Origin: Nymphaea colorata
Lineage: Eukaryota; Streptophyta; Magnoliopsida; Nymphaeales; Nymphaeaceae
Direction of reading: 5' to 3'
NCBI RefSeq assembly: GCF_008831285.2
Contig: NC_045139.1
Coordinates: forward strand, 3,110,704 to 3,170,703
Length of the DNA: 60,000 nucleotides
A model generated the notes under the pieces. The model was not told the DNA's origin and ran no database searches. It saw nothing but the letters and a program-made list of their open reading frames with translations. The position numbers and the translations under genes are program-made. This document shows positions 22,063 to 35,410 of this stretch, piece by piece (positions within the stretch are counted from its first letter, which is position 1; each line of letters starts with the position of its first letter).

Positions 22063-23730
22063 AGATAATGAATTTGACGCGCATTGAGAATCTCACATCG
22101 ATAGTTTTGAAATCTACAGTTTGCTAGAACCATACATTTTAAGCTAAGCCCTGTGTAAGATCAAAGACCAAACTTTTGAACGTAAGGTTTAGTGTAATCA
22201 AACGCCCCTTAAGTCTTAACACCCTAGCCAAGTGAACGAAGTATTTTTTTTTGGCATGTAAGGAGTAACTATTTCCCAAAGCCATCAGTTTTCTTTTTCT
22301 TTTTCTTTTTTTCTTTGCTTACACGAGTTGTATTAAATTGATTTAGAGATTGAACCTCATATGTTCAAGTTGATGAAGGTTAAAAGTTAAATACCCAGGT
22401 CCAAATATCCTCTTATGTATTAAAAAAATAGCCCTAGCCTTTATGTTTACGTTTTTTTTTTTCAGTACACAGAAAAAAAGATTTTTCAACCCAACTTTCA
22501 TTGCAATTGGCATCTTCGGCTTCCTGTGGGCTTTAAATTGAAGCCATCGCGTCCCTTTTTCGAAGTTCACATCTTAATTTATTGGATAGCTAAGGGAAGT
22601 TATTGATTCTACTGTCTTGGAGGTGTTAATTTATGGGTGTGAAAAATTTTATGAAATCACAGTTCACCTTCAACTTTTGCACAAGGAAAAGCAAAAGAAA
22701 AGAAAAAACATAGCTTGGAGTTTCATTCATTTAAACATTTTTGTTATAAAAGTTAGGTATTAGGTAGCTTCTCAAAAAAACTATATTAAAAGCATATTAT
22801 CAGATAACCACTTTACCATTTGCATTAGATCTTACCTTGTGTAAGTCAAAGCTGGTATCAATAAAATCTTACTACAGCTGCCAAGTGGGTTTGCGGTCAA
22901 TCTTCCTTTCGCCTGATGTAATGTAATTTTATATATATATTTCGTCACATTAGAAGTATGACTGGTTACTAGAACAACTCCTGGAAGGCAGCAATATTTT
23001 CTTTGGACTATCATTAAAAAGGAAAAACCTTTTAAAACTCAGTCTAGACCGGTTAGCCATGGCCGCTTTGGGAAAGGCCAACAAAAGAGATCTAAAAGTT
23101 CTTTAGAAAATGAACAATAAGAGAATGAACAAAAATGGGTGGTCAATTTTTCTCTTTTTATGGACCTACATATAAAGACAAAACAGGACCAATAAATTTA
23201 CATTGAAAAAAAATCCTATGCCCACATTGCAGAGGATAGCCTCAACTAGGCAACTTGCTTAAATTTTCCAATTGTTCAACGGCATGGGTCTTTTTTTTTT
23301 TTTCCCCTAGTTTGGAACTGATTCTACCAATCATTGATGTTATCATTTATTTCAGAAAAAATGTCTTGAAAAGAGTTGAAACTAGTGAAATGAATCGATT
23401 TTAACTGCGCAAAGAAATTCCCTTTGCTCCCTAGTTGGGCGGTTTGTAAGGATCCAAAGAAGGCTAAGTTGTGGTCTATAGAGATGAACTTTTCCAATTT
23501 TCAACATGTCTAGATTAATAGAACCATGTGGGTCAGAACGAGCTGGGTTAGGTCCACCTTTCTTCTTACTAATAATGTTTGAGGCGGCTAAAATGTTTTG
23601 GATGTATCGAACCTGTTAGCTTAGAAGGTGCATGTTTGTATGCTCTTTTTTTATTATTTCATAATTTAAAACTCATTGCATTCCCCTCTTACTCATTGCC
23701 TTAGTATTGAGGTGAATAATCAATGCTCTT

Positions 23731-23999
23731 TAGTCCCAAAGGATTTGGCACACCAGGCTGAAACAATAGTTCATAGGCAGCTAGTTGTTGGTTCAAATCT
23801 TAGTGGCATCAGGTCATTGCAAAAACTGATGCAATGCTATGACCATAGAAAAAGGAGAATGGCTTTGACAGTTTTATACCCGGTTCGACCAAAGAATAGG
23901 GGGTATGGTTTTGGGGGTTTTATGCCGCATGAGGGATGAATCTCTCTGCCCAAATGTGATTTCTTCAAGTAAAATGAAAAAAAAAAGAAAAAAAAAAAT
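23731..23999 (+). mobile_element. SINE-like element, tRNA-derived, with A-rich tail
   Basis: The 5' part holds a box A-like TTGGCACACCAGG (near 23746) and, about 35 bp later, a box B-like TTGGTTCAAATCTT (near 23788). These are the two internal RNA polymerase III promoter blocks of tRNA-derived SINEs. About 200 bp of body follow, then an A-rich tail (AAAAAAAAAAGAAAAAAAAAAA) at about 23976-23998. The length and layout fit a plant SINE. I could not identify target-site duplications, so the boundaries are approximate. Confidence 0.4.
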
Positions 24000-25292
24000 A
24001 GGACTTATGCTTTTTTTTTAAGTGCTTGAGGACCATTTTTTTTTTAACTTGGAAGTTTTCAATTTAAAAACAACTCATAATTGGGACTGAAACACCTAAA
24101 CCTGTGAATTGGACAAGCCATCTCTTGGTTGGGCTGCATCCAAACAAGATTTTATCTCTAAGATCCACCCTGCTTCTAAGGCCTCTTAAAAGAACCAAGA
24201 CTTTTTTGACATGTGGAAGATTTAAAACACTAGATGCACAAAACATGAGTTAATCATTCGATTTTTTTAATCACAATTTCCAAGGAGATTCAGAAACTCC
24301 ACTGTCTATTTTGACTTAATAGGCCATAGTCACTATGAGCACTAGTCATGTGCATTTTTCATAGGTTCTGCATTATAATAGTTTGTAGAAACCAATGAAG
24401 AAAGATCATGTCAGATCTCTTAAAACTTGGTAGCAAATTTTTTATTGTTGAGTTGAAAGAGGTCAATTTCAAAATGGTTTGTCTTCTTGGGTGTTGGTGT
24501 TTAGTACCATTAGGTGTTGGACAGCAGACTGAGGACTGTCCTAACCCTCTGCGTTTGGTACAATTGTTACCTCAAAAACTCAAAACCTGTAGTCACTGAC
24601 ACAGCAGCTCGAAGTCCTTCATCCCTCTTAACAAATAATGATTCTTCGCTAGAATTTCAAAACATTTATACAAAAGACGCTTCACCTTTGACACAAAAAA
24701 CAAAACCAGCTAGAGTTTTCCATTCACCCACTGAGAATCTTTATGTTCCTTTGCCATAAACCGAGTGCAGTTTGTGAAATTATCATCACCAGATCATTTT
24801 CATGGAGTATGAGACATCTAACAAGAAGGTCCTCAAGAATGAAATCAGAAGCATGCAAGCACTTCGGATTAGAAATAGTGGATTCTCTCAATTGCAGTGC
24901 CGGCCATTGGTTTTTAGCAATGCCGACCAAGATTCGTGCTTAATCCACGGACTGGAGGGACTACCAAGAGATAAAATCCAACAATACACGGATTCTTCAG
25001 TCTCTTCCAAAAGAAACCTATCTTTTCATTGATGGGATTTCAAATACAATGGCAATGAGATTTCCACTCTCTCTTTTTCTGAAAATATACATGTGTTTTT
25101 CTTCTCCATGTGAGTGTTCTCTGTTAGTAACTATACAGCTTGGCAGCATCAAGTCAACGCTCAGCCAGTTTCGAGTCAGGAACTTGCCCTTCCACAGAGA
25201 AGCATGCACAGGAACCGTCTCTTAGCATAGCAACAAAGATTTAGATGTAATCTCCGTGCTTAGTTTGCGTGCAACACATCTAGACACATTGC

Positions 25293-27497
25293 TTAAATTT
25301 CATCTTCAGAGCTAGTAAGTGGGATATCCTGCACCTCCTGCACAAACAAAATTTAACTCGGATTATTTCTTTGATTTGTGGAAATAAAGCAGGCAATATC
25401 ATATGTATGGATGGCATGTAACCTGACGTTGTCTCCGCCGTTGAAAAGCAGCCAGAGCACGGACCATTATATACACAGGAACGAGGATTCCAGCAGTTCT
25501 CAACAGAAACAGCTGTGCAGAAATTCAAAATTTAGGATGATATTGATAAGACCATTCAAGCAACAAAGTCTGAAGACTCCAAAAGCATACCACAAACATA
25601 GTGAACGCATATTCATCAGCTCCACCGAATAAAATTGGCAACCCGTGTCTTAGGATCAGTAGCGCCATGAACTGGAGTCGTTAAAAGAAAAAGTCTTCAA
25701 ATGATCAAACAGAAAAGATGAAACAGATTGGACATTGATCCAGTTCAGGACTTACAATAACAGCAACTGTACGACAACAAAATGCACTTCTCGAATTGTA
25801 AGCCGAATATTCATCATAAGCAGAATCCAAAAAGCTGCGGTCAGTTGCAACCATTGCTATAAATTGGGGATTGCGCATGTCCTGTCTGGAGATTTCCCAA
25901 CTTCCCCTGAAGAAGACACCACCTTCAGAAAAGATTCTCACAGTGCAATTGAGTCATTGGTGTACTGAGTGTGCACATTTAGCATCAACATGCCGAGGAG
26001 ATAACAGTTTGAACCAGGCAGCAGACTTCACATACCTGAAGTTCATGGGAATGCCTCCATAATGGAACATCTGAGGAGGTGCAGTATAGTTTGGCTTGAA
26101 AGGCTGCAGTTTGACATTAAGTTTATATATATAAATGGCAGCATTTTTAATAAAAATTATCTGAACTATTATTATAGAGAGGACTAAAAAATTGCATAAA
26201 CTCAGCCACCTGATGACATATCTCACAAACCGTGTCTCCTTTCTCGTTGCACCACCGTTGAATGCATTTCCTATGGGCATACTGCAGGACGCAAGAAATT
26301 GATGAGATAACTATTGAGAAAAAAGATATGAGAGCAGTAACCATTGTTGAAGTTCACTTTTTTCAAGTACTATCACGCAAAGTAACACATGAAAAGAAAC
26401 CACTAAAGAGCAAATGAGCCAAGAAAGGGAAAAAACAAAAAGAGAATCTGACAATTTTTTATATCCCCAAAACTTCAAAAATTAGCATTCATGATCGCCC
26501 CTATTGATCCTAAATTATCGGCATACAGTGCAACCTGAAACATGCCATCAACTATCATCCATTTGCAAAGAAACAAAAGAAAGTACTGAATAATGTAAAG
26601 TGATCATGTGAACAGACAACAGGTGGTGCGGGGGGGAACAACCTGCAAACTCCACATTCCAGTGGCAGGCTTTTTTGGATAGTTTCCTTTTCATTTCTTC
26701 CTTTTGTTCTTCCTGTTTGGTTATGACAGCTTACAGTTGTTAGTTCATATATTTCAGTTTTCTCAGGCTTTGTCATCTGAGCATCTGTACAAGAGCTCTG
26801 CTTCCCTCAATCATAAAAGGAATTCGAAGGCTAGCTTTCGCTTCTTGTTTGAAAAAGGGATCCAGTAGAAGAATAAGAAACCGCACAAGCAACTAAAGCC
26901 CCTTAAAGAATTTTAAACACAAAGAACTAAGATACATTAAGCTACAATTGCAGCTGGAAGACGAAGATGACACCCAGTGAATGCCCTCATCAGAATTCAA
27001 ACCTCTGTTAATATATTTACAAACAAATAAGTCCAAATAGTCCACAGTGAAGAGAAGTAAATCAGAAACACGAATGAACCCATTTGAAAGCTTGACATCT
27101 TTCATATGAAAAACTTTCACGCCAAAACAAGAGAACTAAAATCCAAAGAAACATGAAGAAAAATCTGAAGCAATGCCATTAAACCAGAAATGTCATTGTC
27201 AATCCATACTGATCAGAGCATTTGAAAAGGAAAAAGGAAAATTACCTTCAAGCTGCCGCAGCATGCACATGGAGACTCCATATTGCTGTCATAGTCTTCT
27301 TCTTGGCAAATCCGGCACTCCACCACCTTGGTCGCCGGAGATCCGGTCCCGCTGTCACCAAGCCATTGCGGGGTAGAATCGACCATCGATTTCTCAACCT
27401 CCACCGGGAACTGGCTCAGATTCCGGCTCTCGATTGCCGCCTCCAGCGTCGATGCAGTGATCAAGCGATCCATTAAGAGCACAAAATGATCACCCAT
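25293..27497 (-). CDS. RING-CH (MARCH-type) membrane E3 ubiquitin ligase, 7 exons
   Basis: Proteins of this type recruit a ubiquitin-conjugating enzyme through a C4HC3 RING-CH finger while anchored in a membrane. Minus-strand coding exons are 27497-27246, 26281-26210, 26103-26036, 25906-25756, 25671-25591, 25512-25423 and 25337-25293. All introns are GT-AG, and the sum is 759 nt (252 residues plus TAA). The N-terminus ([20 protein letters not shown]) is typical of the plant subfamily. The RING-CH ligands are C61, C64, C77, C79 or C80, H87, C90, C103 and C106, with W94 before the CNEKGDT segment. After the finger come [10 protein letters not shown] and the WEISRQD/VATDR block of the plant-specific DUF3675-type region. 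Two hydrophobic helices follow ([35 protein letters not shown]). The tail is Arg-rich (FQRRRQRQ) and ends TSSEDEI. The splice frames fit without adjustment. The substrate cannot be told from sequence. Confidence 0.93.
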
Positions 27498-27829
27498 CTT
27501 CAGAAAAACACCCCGTTTTCAGCTCCGTCTCCAGCAGAGCTCCCTGAAAACGAAATGCCCAAACTCTTAGAACGGGCGCAGACCTCATTTGACGCCCAAC
27601 ATTTTTCACCTAGAACCCCGAGAAAACACAAGAGATGAGGAAACACTTTTTTCAGCCGATTTTGAGAATTGGCGTGAAAGGAAGATGATGGCTACAGCCA
27701 TTGAAACAAAAGAAAGGGAATTAAGAAGGCACAGGATGAGAAAAAGACTTACAGGGACGGAACTGGGATTCCTTTCTCCCCACCTGTAGTGGAATGAAGG
27801 GTTCCTTCGTTCTTCAAGCTTTTGATATA

Positions 27830-27867
<38 letters not shown>

Positions 27868-28020
27868 GTTCTTAATTTGGTCCCGAACGCTCAGGCAGAA
27901 GAGGAGGAAGCTGGAGGAGGAAGAAGAAGATTGGAAAGGAAGACGGAAAGAAAAGAGGGCGCTGGCATTGTATTTAACGATCTTCGTCTCGATCTTTTTG
28001 GATAATTAATTTTTTAACAA
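27498..28020 (-). promoter_or_regulatory. Upstream region and presumed 5' leader of the RING-CH gene
   Basis: This is C/T-rich on the minus strand and contains a compound microsatellite, (GT)n at 27831-27848 followed by (GA)n at 27849-27868. The latter reads as (TC)n on the transcribed strand, a frequent feature of plant core promoters and leaders. No reliable TATA box was fixed. Confidence 0.4.
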
Positions 28021-28373
28021 GAACAATTAGTTAAATGGCTATAATAAGAATAACCAAACAAGATGTTCAACTTTGGATACTGTTTTAACCAAATAATTTC
28101 ACGATTTTGACATGTGAAAAGAGATCAACTAAATTGCACCATTTATTAGGAAAAGGGAGATGAGCACGCCAACAGGGAACCACGTTCCCAATCTCACCGC
28201 ATTTGCCGTTTAAAGCGGTAAGCCCATGACCATTCCGTTGGATCTCCTCAGATCTTTCTCTTGATTTCTTCTTGTACTTATCTTGTTTCCCTGCAAAATT
28301 ACTACCAATCCGAACATTTGCGGATCAGATTGCAAAAATTTTGATAACTTTTCCCAATGACCAAGTGGTACAT

Positions 28374-28376
<3 letters not shown>

Positions 28377-28428
<52 letters not shown>
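28377..28428. repeat. (CT)n microsatellite, about 26 units
   Basis: An uninterrupted CT run on the plus strand, ending in AGCTTTTGGG. Confidence 0.97.
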
Positions 28429-28429
<1 letters not shown>

Positions 28430-29457
28430 GCTTTTGGGTAGTCTCTAAATTTGGAATTTTATGCGTTTTTAACTGATATGAACATGAAAGAAACAATTTT
28501 TTGATGATGTACACACATTAGTTAATCTTAACTTTCTTAAATATGAAAGCTTCAAGCTTTAGCCTCTTAACCAATAGTTACTGTAATTATTTTCTTGTTA
28601 CTGTAAGTAAAATTAGCTGCAGTAACTGTAATTTAGTGATGTCCCCACTTTGTGGTTTCAATCTAAAAGCGACAAACAGTTTGGAAAATCTTGAGGCACC
28701 AAGATTGAAGTTGTTCAATCCTTGATTAAGAAGATTATGGAAGAACTCAACGGTGAGGGTGAAACTGCTCCTTGCCTAACGCATTCTGCTCATAAGTTAG
28801 CCGATCGTTGCCTGACATGACGCCACGGTCGTGCTTTAATGCCTCGGCTCAAGTTCAACTGTTCAACCATTTCCTTCTCTTTTCTCTCACAGTTGTTAGA
28901 CATGATGTCACATTATACTGTCCCTTTTTTGTTGAAATGTGTCATAGAATATTAAAAATTTTATTTTTTTATCTCTTTTTGGAAGCTAAGTTGGTCAGGA
29001 CTCAAAAACACACACTAGTATTGAAACCGATTTCAGATCATTTTAAAGATTTGCCAACTAAAATTCTCTAATTTTACGACAGAGAATTATTGTAAGAGAA
29101 AAGGAAAATCAAATAAAAAACAGTTTTCAAATAAGGCTTGTTGAAAACATTTTTCAAAGCAATAATTTAATTTAGATTTTATTTCATATGTTTTGTTGCT
29201 TTGTTTATCTGGCAGATATGACTAGCACAGATTTGTAGCTATTCGTTTGGCATGCCCCAATTCTTGAACTCCAACCAAAACGGAAATCTTAAAATGCATT
29301 AAAAAGCCACCTAAACCCATTAGTGTTTGAGTTGGAAAGTGGAATTTGGAATGCCCATATGCATGAACTATAACCTTAATTAAAACGTTAAATTGAACTA
29401 AACCCACTAAAGTCATTTTCATTAGAGTTGAAAAGTTGAACCCACCCTAAATCCCCT

Positions 29458-29567
<110 letters not shown>

Positions 29568-29892
29568 CCTAAAGAAAAAGTATCATTCATACTTTTTTGC
29601 GATATGCATCAACCAATTTCCTTTCTTACCAGTTTATCTTACCGGCCTTTCTTGAGTAGTATACTTTTTTTTTCTGAAATGCAATTTTTTACTTCCAAAA
29701 CATCATGAACCTACATGAAATTGATTGAACAAATTTCATAAAATTACACGTGAACTGTTCCAATTGTGTTGACTATAAAATTACAATATGAACAGTTTGA
29801 ATTCTGTTCAGACTTTTAAGACTCCTCTCATAAATCCAACCACGGTTTATATGCAAATTTATATATTTCTAAACATGGATATTACCTCCTGA

Positions 29893-30012
<120 letters not shown>

Positions 30013-30906
30013 AAATCATCTGACTTTAATAGTTATTTTTTATTTTATATCATTAAAAACTGTCATGAAAAATGGTTTTTGGTGACAGGATGCACCTTGT
30101 ATGATGGTTTGTATATATATATATATATATATATATAAGAGAAAGAGAAAGGTTGCGTAGTCAAAAGACCTAGCATCAGTTTGGTCATCTATGATGTGCT
30201 AATCGAAATAATTTTAATTTTGAGTAATGCGGATATGGTGGGTCATGCTTCAAATTGGACCATGTTTTGAGATGGACTCATTGGATGTTATCTACCTGAT
30301 TGGTTGAGGTCGCTTAACTGCTAGATTTTGGAAGAATCCCATGGGAAAACAATTCTCCTTGTTCATCTCCCTCAGCCTCTCATCCAATCCCCTCTAATTG
30401 ACTTCATCATCTCCTCCTCACCTACTTCCATTCTGGTAGTTGAGCAGATGTACCCTAACCATGAAACCTGCCTATCATCACTCCTCTATTTTATTATCTC
30501 TTCACTAATCATGTTTAAAAGAGTCATTAGCAGATTAGGTTCATGTTCTTTCTAATATATATCTTTCTTAAGTCACGCGTTAACGCGTGCAAGCATATAA
30601 GAAGCATATAAGATTCTCAGGGATATGCTTGTCTGAAAAAGATTTACTAATTAATCAGCTGTCTAATGATGTTTTGTATCATATTATATTGACATCATGT
30701 GACAGAAGTCGTCGCCCACAAACACAAATATAATTTGACACAAGGTGATTCATTATATGTTGATGATCTTACGCTTAAGATCTCTCCGGAGTCCGGTGTC
30801 TTTGGTTGCCTCAAATCTTAGATATGAAGTGAATTATATACTTAGATCTAAGATCTAAATATATATGAGGTTTTAAGATTCAGGGCATTCTGGCTCCAAA
30901 TGGCAT

Positions 30907-30969
30907 AGTAGCTTAGCTAGTCAAATTGACAGGTCGGTGAGCATCAATTCGATTCTCATGGGTGCTACT
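30907..30969 (+). mobile_element. tRNA-like SINE head
   Basis: AGTAGC at 30907-30912 pairs with GCTACT at 30964-30969, like a tRNA acceptor stem. Between them lie a near-consensus box A (TAGCTTAGCTAG) and a box B-like CAATTCGATTCTC. The 63-nt span is close to tRNA size, but the anticodon arm is not convincing, so it is more likely a tRNA-derived SINE promoter than a working tRNA. The SINE body and tail beyond 30970 were not delimited. Confidence 0.45.
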
Positions 30970-31084
30970 CTTTTGTATTGTAAATGGCATCAATCTGATA
31001 AACACAGAAGAAAATGCAAGATAACTGAAGAGTTCAAATACTTATGGCCATTCTTTTACATGTTCTCGGACTGCCCAATTGTTC

Positions 31085-31440
31085 CGTAGTTGTAAGGATG
31101 TAAATGGATCCAATGTATTCTATTACCAGTCTGATTTGAAATCCAATTTGGGCAGATCTAGTATTAAATTTCAGACCCAATTACTAATTGAAATAAGAGT
31201 CAACTTGCACATTTATAATTGAATATGAATTTGGGTCTGAAATAAGATTATCAGGACCCGACCTGGATGCAAATGAACGATGAATCACATTCATAGGTGA
31301 ATTTGAATTTTACTTTGCAAAACCAAAGTCTAAATTCGAGTATGGATCTCAATTTGACAAAGCAGAGTTTCTGATACGGGCCAACCGGCCTACCAGTTTC
31401 ACTGTGCCGAATACGGCAGACACTGGATCTGACCCGAAAC
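31085..31440. repeat. Dispersed repeat family copy (ATCCAATTTGGATTCAG-type)
   Basis: This stretch has reiterated AATTTGAATTTGG- and GATCCAAT-like words and starts with GTAAGGATGTAAATGGATCCAA. Similar texts occur at about 51540-51740, 56560-56660 and 57060-57170. These look like copies of one AT-rich dispersed family, whose coding capacity, if any, is gone. Confidence 0.45.
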
Positions 31441-32075
31441 CAAGCGTTTTATAATCCTGCTTCATTATAAAAGAGAAAAGGACCAAAATATGGAGCGAAT
31501 ATAGGGTTTGCCATCTTATATGTTTGACTACAGTTGGTCAGTTTCTTATAATATAAGATAGCAACATAGGGACACCAAGAATGCTTGTTTAGAGTTCATG
31601 TATATCTGACCAGGGTAGAAGATATCAAATTGATTTGAAACTTGGTTTTTTATTTAGTTTCTTTGCTTCTTTGCTTAAAAATTGAAATAAACTAATACAC
31701 GGTTCAACACCAACCGGATAGAATCAAATATTTCTTTCTATTGTACGGATGTCGACTAGACTGAGTGCATAGTGATTCTTTGATGAATTCCATTATAGAG
31801 CGTTTGACTACTCTGGATTTGCAATCCACAAACCTGATGTGGATATGACATGGCATGAATTTCCTAATGTGACAAAAGTTCCATACAAAAACCCATGGTA
31901 TATCAAACTAAGGATTCTAGGTCACACTTAAGATCCACAGATCCACACTTAATATCTTTATCTTCTGATGATTTGCATTGAGAAAAGGCTAGATTTAAGA
32001 CTAGAAGAAGGGAGTCTGATCTTAAATTTTTTTCTTTGATCTTAAATTTATGGTTCTCAAATCGGAAGCTATCAA

Positions 32076-32113
<38 letters not shown>

Positions 32114-32123
32114 GCAAAGCCAT

Positions 32124-32165
<42 letters not shown>

Positions 32166-32357
32166 AGAATTGTGCCCGTAATCATGTGGGCATGCATCCA
32201 AAATGAGTGTATGCACACGTTGCTTGAAGAAGAATTAGTTGATGACCATGATGAAGGGCAGGGCCATACAGTTCCAACTTTCAAGGTGGTTGGATATATC
32301 TCATTTTGGTAGTTGGAGAGTCATCAGTTTTTGAAATTTCTCTTGTGGGCAGAGAGA

Positions 32358-32440
<83 letters not shown>
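32076..32440. repeat. Cluster of (CA)n, (TA)n and (GA)n microsatellites
   Basis: CA units at about 32076-32092, TA at 32093-32112 and GA at 32130-32157. After about 190 bp of unique sequence come GA/GATA runs at 32350-32409, TA at 32410-32420 and GA at 32423-32442. Confidence 0.93.
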
Positions 32441-32446
<6 letters not shown>

Positions 32447-33239
32447 TCAAGTACACTTCACATATTATTGCAAAACTAGTCAACAGTACCTACCCATTAT
32501 TATTTTCTATAATTTAAGTATGAAAGTCGCTCAATTAAATATTTATGGTCATCATACTTTATAAAGGAAATGTACGATGATCCAGAATTAATTATGATAA
32601 TATGTCAAGATTGCGGGTATCTAAACGCAATTGAACGGATCATTTGATTATGTTGACTGGTCAATCAATCCAAACGAGCTTGATTTCTCTTAATACATCA
32701 AATATTAAAATGTTAAGGTAGCAAAAGATCAACAATCAAAATTTCCTTCCACATGCTAATTTTTTAAACTATTCTTAAGTTTATGTTCATTTTATATTTT
32801 TCTGGGGAATGACTTTTTTTAATATTTTTAACCTCCGGACTTTTTTAAATTAAAAAAAAAAAAAAAAAGATCAGGACAATTCAGTTCACAAACGGATTTT
32901 TACGACATTGGTTAGTAGGACAAAACTGATCCAAAGTCCACATATCACGATCCAATGACTCGGATCCAATTTGATAGGGCATCTGACACAGATCCAGGTC
33001 ATTGGCGGCCGCATTAGGCCCATCCATACCACCACGTAAACAGTTTCTTGACCACATAAACAGATCCTACAATCTCTACCGTTCATTCTTGTAAGATGGT
33101 CACCACTGTGTATGAACATTACAATTTGCTTTGCGAACCGTTAGATGAGATTAGTTGACAGTGGAGATGTTAGATCTCCTTTAGAATTATGATTTGAGAA
33201 GTATGTGGTAATCAGAACATGAAGGCATTCACTTAGCTA

Positions 33240-33380
33240 TAGGCGGAACAAAAAAAAAATACAAGAAAGTTTAAAAATTTTCATTTAGTCCTAGATAAAA
33301 TTTTTGAAAAATTATATTTGGGTTTTGAAACTATAGTTCGGTCCCCGCTAATGAAAAATTTCTGGCTCCGCCTCGGTTTC
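33240..33380 (-). repeat. Dispersed GGCGGAGCCAGAAATTTTT family copy
   Basis: Read on the minus strand it begins GAGGCGGAGCCAGAAATTTTTC and continues with the AT-rich body (AAACTATAGTT, AAATTTTT) seen in copies near 55295-55510, 56285-56450, 57196-57440 and 52860-53020. This is a repeat family common in the right part of the window. Confidence 0.5.
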
Positions 33381-33916
33381 CCTATCCTCTCTAGTGGTTT
33401 CCTTTTGATGTTGATCTGCTCCCTGTCCACAATTCAAACATGGTAGGTGGATTGGATTGGTTTTTCAAGTGAAAGGAATCTCATTTTTTGTGATTTCGGG
33501 TCGCAATTAGTACAAATCTGGTTTTGAGGATTTTGTAAGTTTCAGTGTATGCTGGTTCGAGTCCCAAGCTGCAATCATATCATAACATGAAGCCAGATTT
33601 AGAATCCACCCAATACTCTCAAGCATGCCCTTGTCCATGTTCCTGCTTTAGGAAACATAGTGAAATTGTAGATGCTGGTTATAAATCCAAAAATCAACTA
33701 AAGTTGCATGTAATCAGACTTTTTTTTCAGAACAAGAACATGGTGTCTTTAGAAAATGTATTTTAGGAACGTACATTGCAAAATACATCTGCAATTTTCA
33801 TTTAAATATCTAACTTTAGGCTATAATCACAAAAACAAGTTTCATTTTTCTATTTTTGTGATTCCGGAGCTCTATCAGTTGTCGATTCATGGTTTGTATC
33901 TTCTATTGTTCCATAA

Positions 33917-34092
33917 TTTAAGAGTCTATTTGGTAAACAATGACAATATGTAACTGTTTCATGTATGTTAGGACAGATCGTATATGAAACACTTTGTTAT
34001 AGTATCCCATGAAATTGTCTTAATATTTGGGGAAAATACATGAAACAGTAGCATACTGTTACTATTGCTATTGTGAAACAGCCTTTTAAGTT
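33917..34092. mobile_element. MITE-like element with imperfect terminal inverted repeats
   Basis: The left end TTAAGAGTCTATTTGGTAAAC and the inverted right end TTAAAAGGCTGTTTCACAAT are related. The inner parts ACTGTTTCATGTAT (near 33952) and ATACATGAAACAGT (near 34038) are perfect complements. The length of about 176 bp, AT-richness and lack of coding sequence fit a non-autonomous DNA transposon. The family was not identified. Confidence 0.5.
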
Positions 34093-35342
34093 ATAATATT
34101 TGATAAATTGAACATAATGTCATAATTTTAATCTATTCCCTAAGTTTCAGGAATACCAATCAGCAAAAAATCAGAATGCTAAGGCCTGTTTCCATGATCT
34201 GGACCACTTGAATAAATACTTTTATATACTACCAATTTGCTGAGCTATTCATGACGTTAAGGACCTATGGCACCACCAAGTCATCAACCTTTCAAAGGAC
34301 ATGAAATATGGTCTCTAGTTTACTGCCAATCTTCTATCTTTGCTACCCAATGCACATGTCCTCGATAAGAAACCGAATGTTAAGAAGCGAAGAAGTCTGC
34401 AACATATTATCTTCCATTAGAAACTGTGAAAAGAAAGATTAACAAGTTACAGAGATGAAGAAGATGATATAGAAGAGATGAAAGAAATGTGAGGTCAACT
34501 AACGGGGAATGATCCTAAAAGTGAGACATAATAATACATAAACGAGGAAAATTCTTTTTTCAGGCCTACCTTTTGCCTATAGTTCCTAAAGGAAACCATC
34601 TTTTGCATTTTATTTTTTGTGAGGGTAAGATTTTTGTAGAAGCTTTTCATGTTATGCTGCCATTTTGTGAGGGAATTTTTTTTTTTTTTTTCACTTCTGC
34701 CCTTATAGAGAAAAGTGTTCCATTTAACCGGTAAGGGCATTTTAGTTGTTTTAGTCTACAAAAGACTTTTTATATGAAAAAAATGTCAAGAGATTAGAAC
34801 ACCTTGTCCAACTTGAGTAACAAAAAAGAATAAGTGCAACTGCTCTGGTTAACATAATTGACATTGATTTGACCATTTCAAACACTAGTAGGTAGAAATT
34901 TTCTTGCTTTTTGTATATTCTTTTGTATAAAACAAAGATTTCTTATCTCATCAAATAATGAGAAATTTAAGTAGGAAGAGTGTCGATTTCATCAGCACAT
35001 CCAGGAGTGGAGGGAGGGGGGCCCGCCTAGGCCATGGCCTCAGCCCAATTAATTGAAAAAAAAATTACAGCAAAAAAACTAATAATTTTTAGTTACCTAA
35101 TGTATTTTGGATTTGGGTTTAGTTTGGCCCTACCTGCATAAGTCCAACTTTGGCCTGCCCCCTCTCCTCCTGGGCACATAACATATTCCCAAAAAACGTG
35201 TTTTCAATGGCAAGTTTCTAGTGAAAAAAGAGAATGAGGACTGAATTTGGGCTGCTAGATTCTCCCGTAGATGCTTCACTTTTCTCTTTTTATTAAATCA
35301 TCTTTTCACAATCCAAAAAGCTTCAGTTCATGTACAGCAGTC

Positions 35343-35410
35343 ATGGAAGAGAAGAAAAGGGAAGGAAGAAAGCAGCATGGAAGAGAAGAAAAGGGAAGGA
35401 AGAAAGTAGC
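35343..35410. repeat. 34-bp tandem duplication
   Basis: The unit ATGGAAGAGAAGAAAAGGGA...AGC occurs twice in direct succession (35343-35376, 35377-35410) with one difference near the end. It is purine-rich. Confidence 0.93.

Larger units (their letters stand above)
18900..25292. other. Intergenic region between QSOX and the RING-CH gene
   Basis: The first several hundred bases after 18900 are presumably the QSOX 3' untranslated region. No gene is supported afterwards. The region holds a TG/TA microsatellite (about 20730-20760), a CT microsatellite (22023-22054), polyA/polyT runs (22240-22320, 23290-23305, 23975-24045) and the SINE-like element at 23731-23999. Between about 24480 and 25230 several short frames of protein-like composition appear (for example RKVLKNE- and SLVTIQLGS-like text), but none is long or recognisable. 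The stretch may be decayed coding DNA. Confidence 0.5.

Noticed and set aside
30907-30969. A functional tRNA gene
   Set aside because: Box A, box B and acceptor-like pairing are present, but the anticodon and T arms do not form a convincing cloverleaf. A SINE head is a better reading.
32301-32483. Ser-Leu and Ile-Tyr repeat frames
   Set aside because: They are translations of GA and TA microsatellites.
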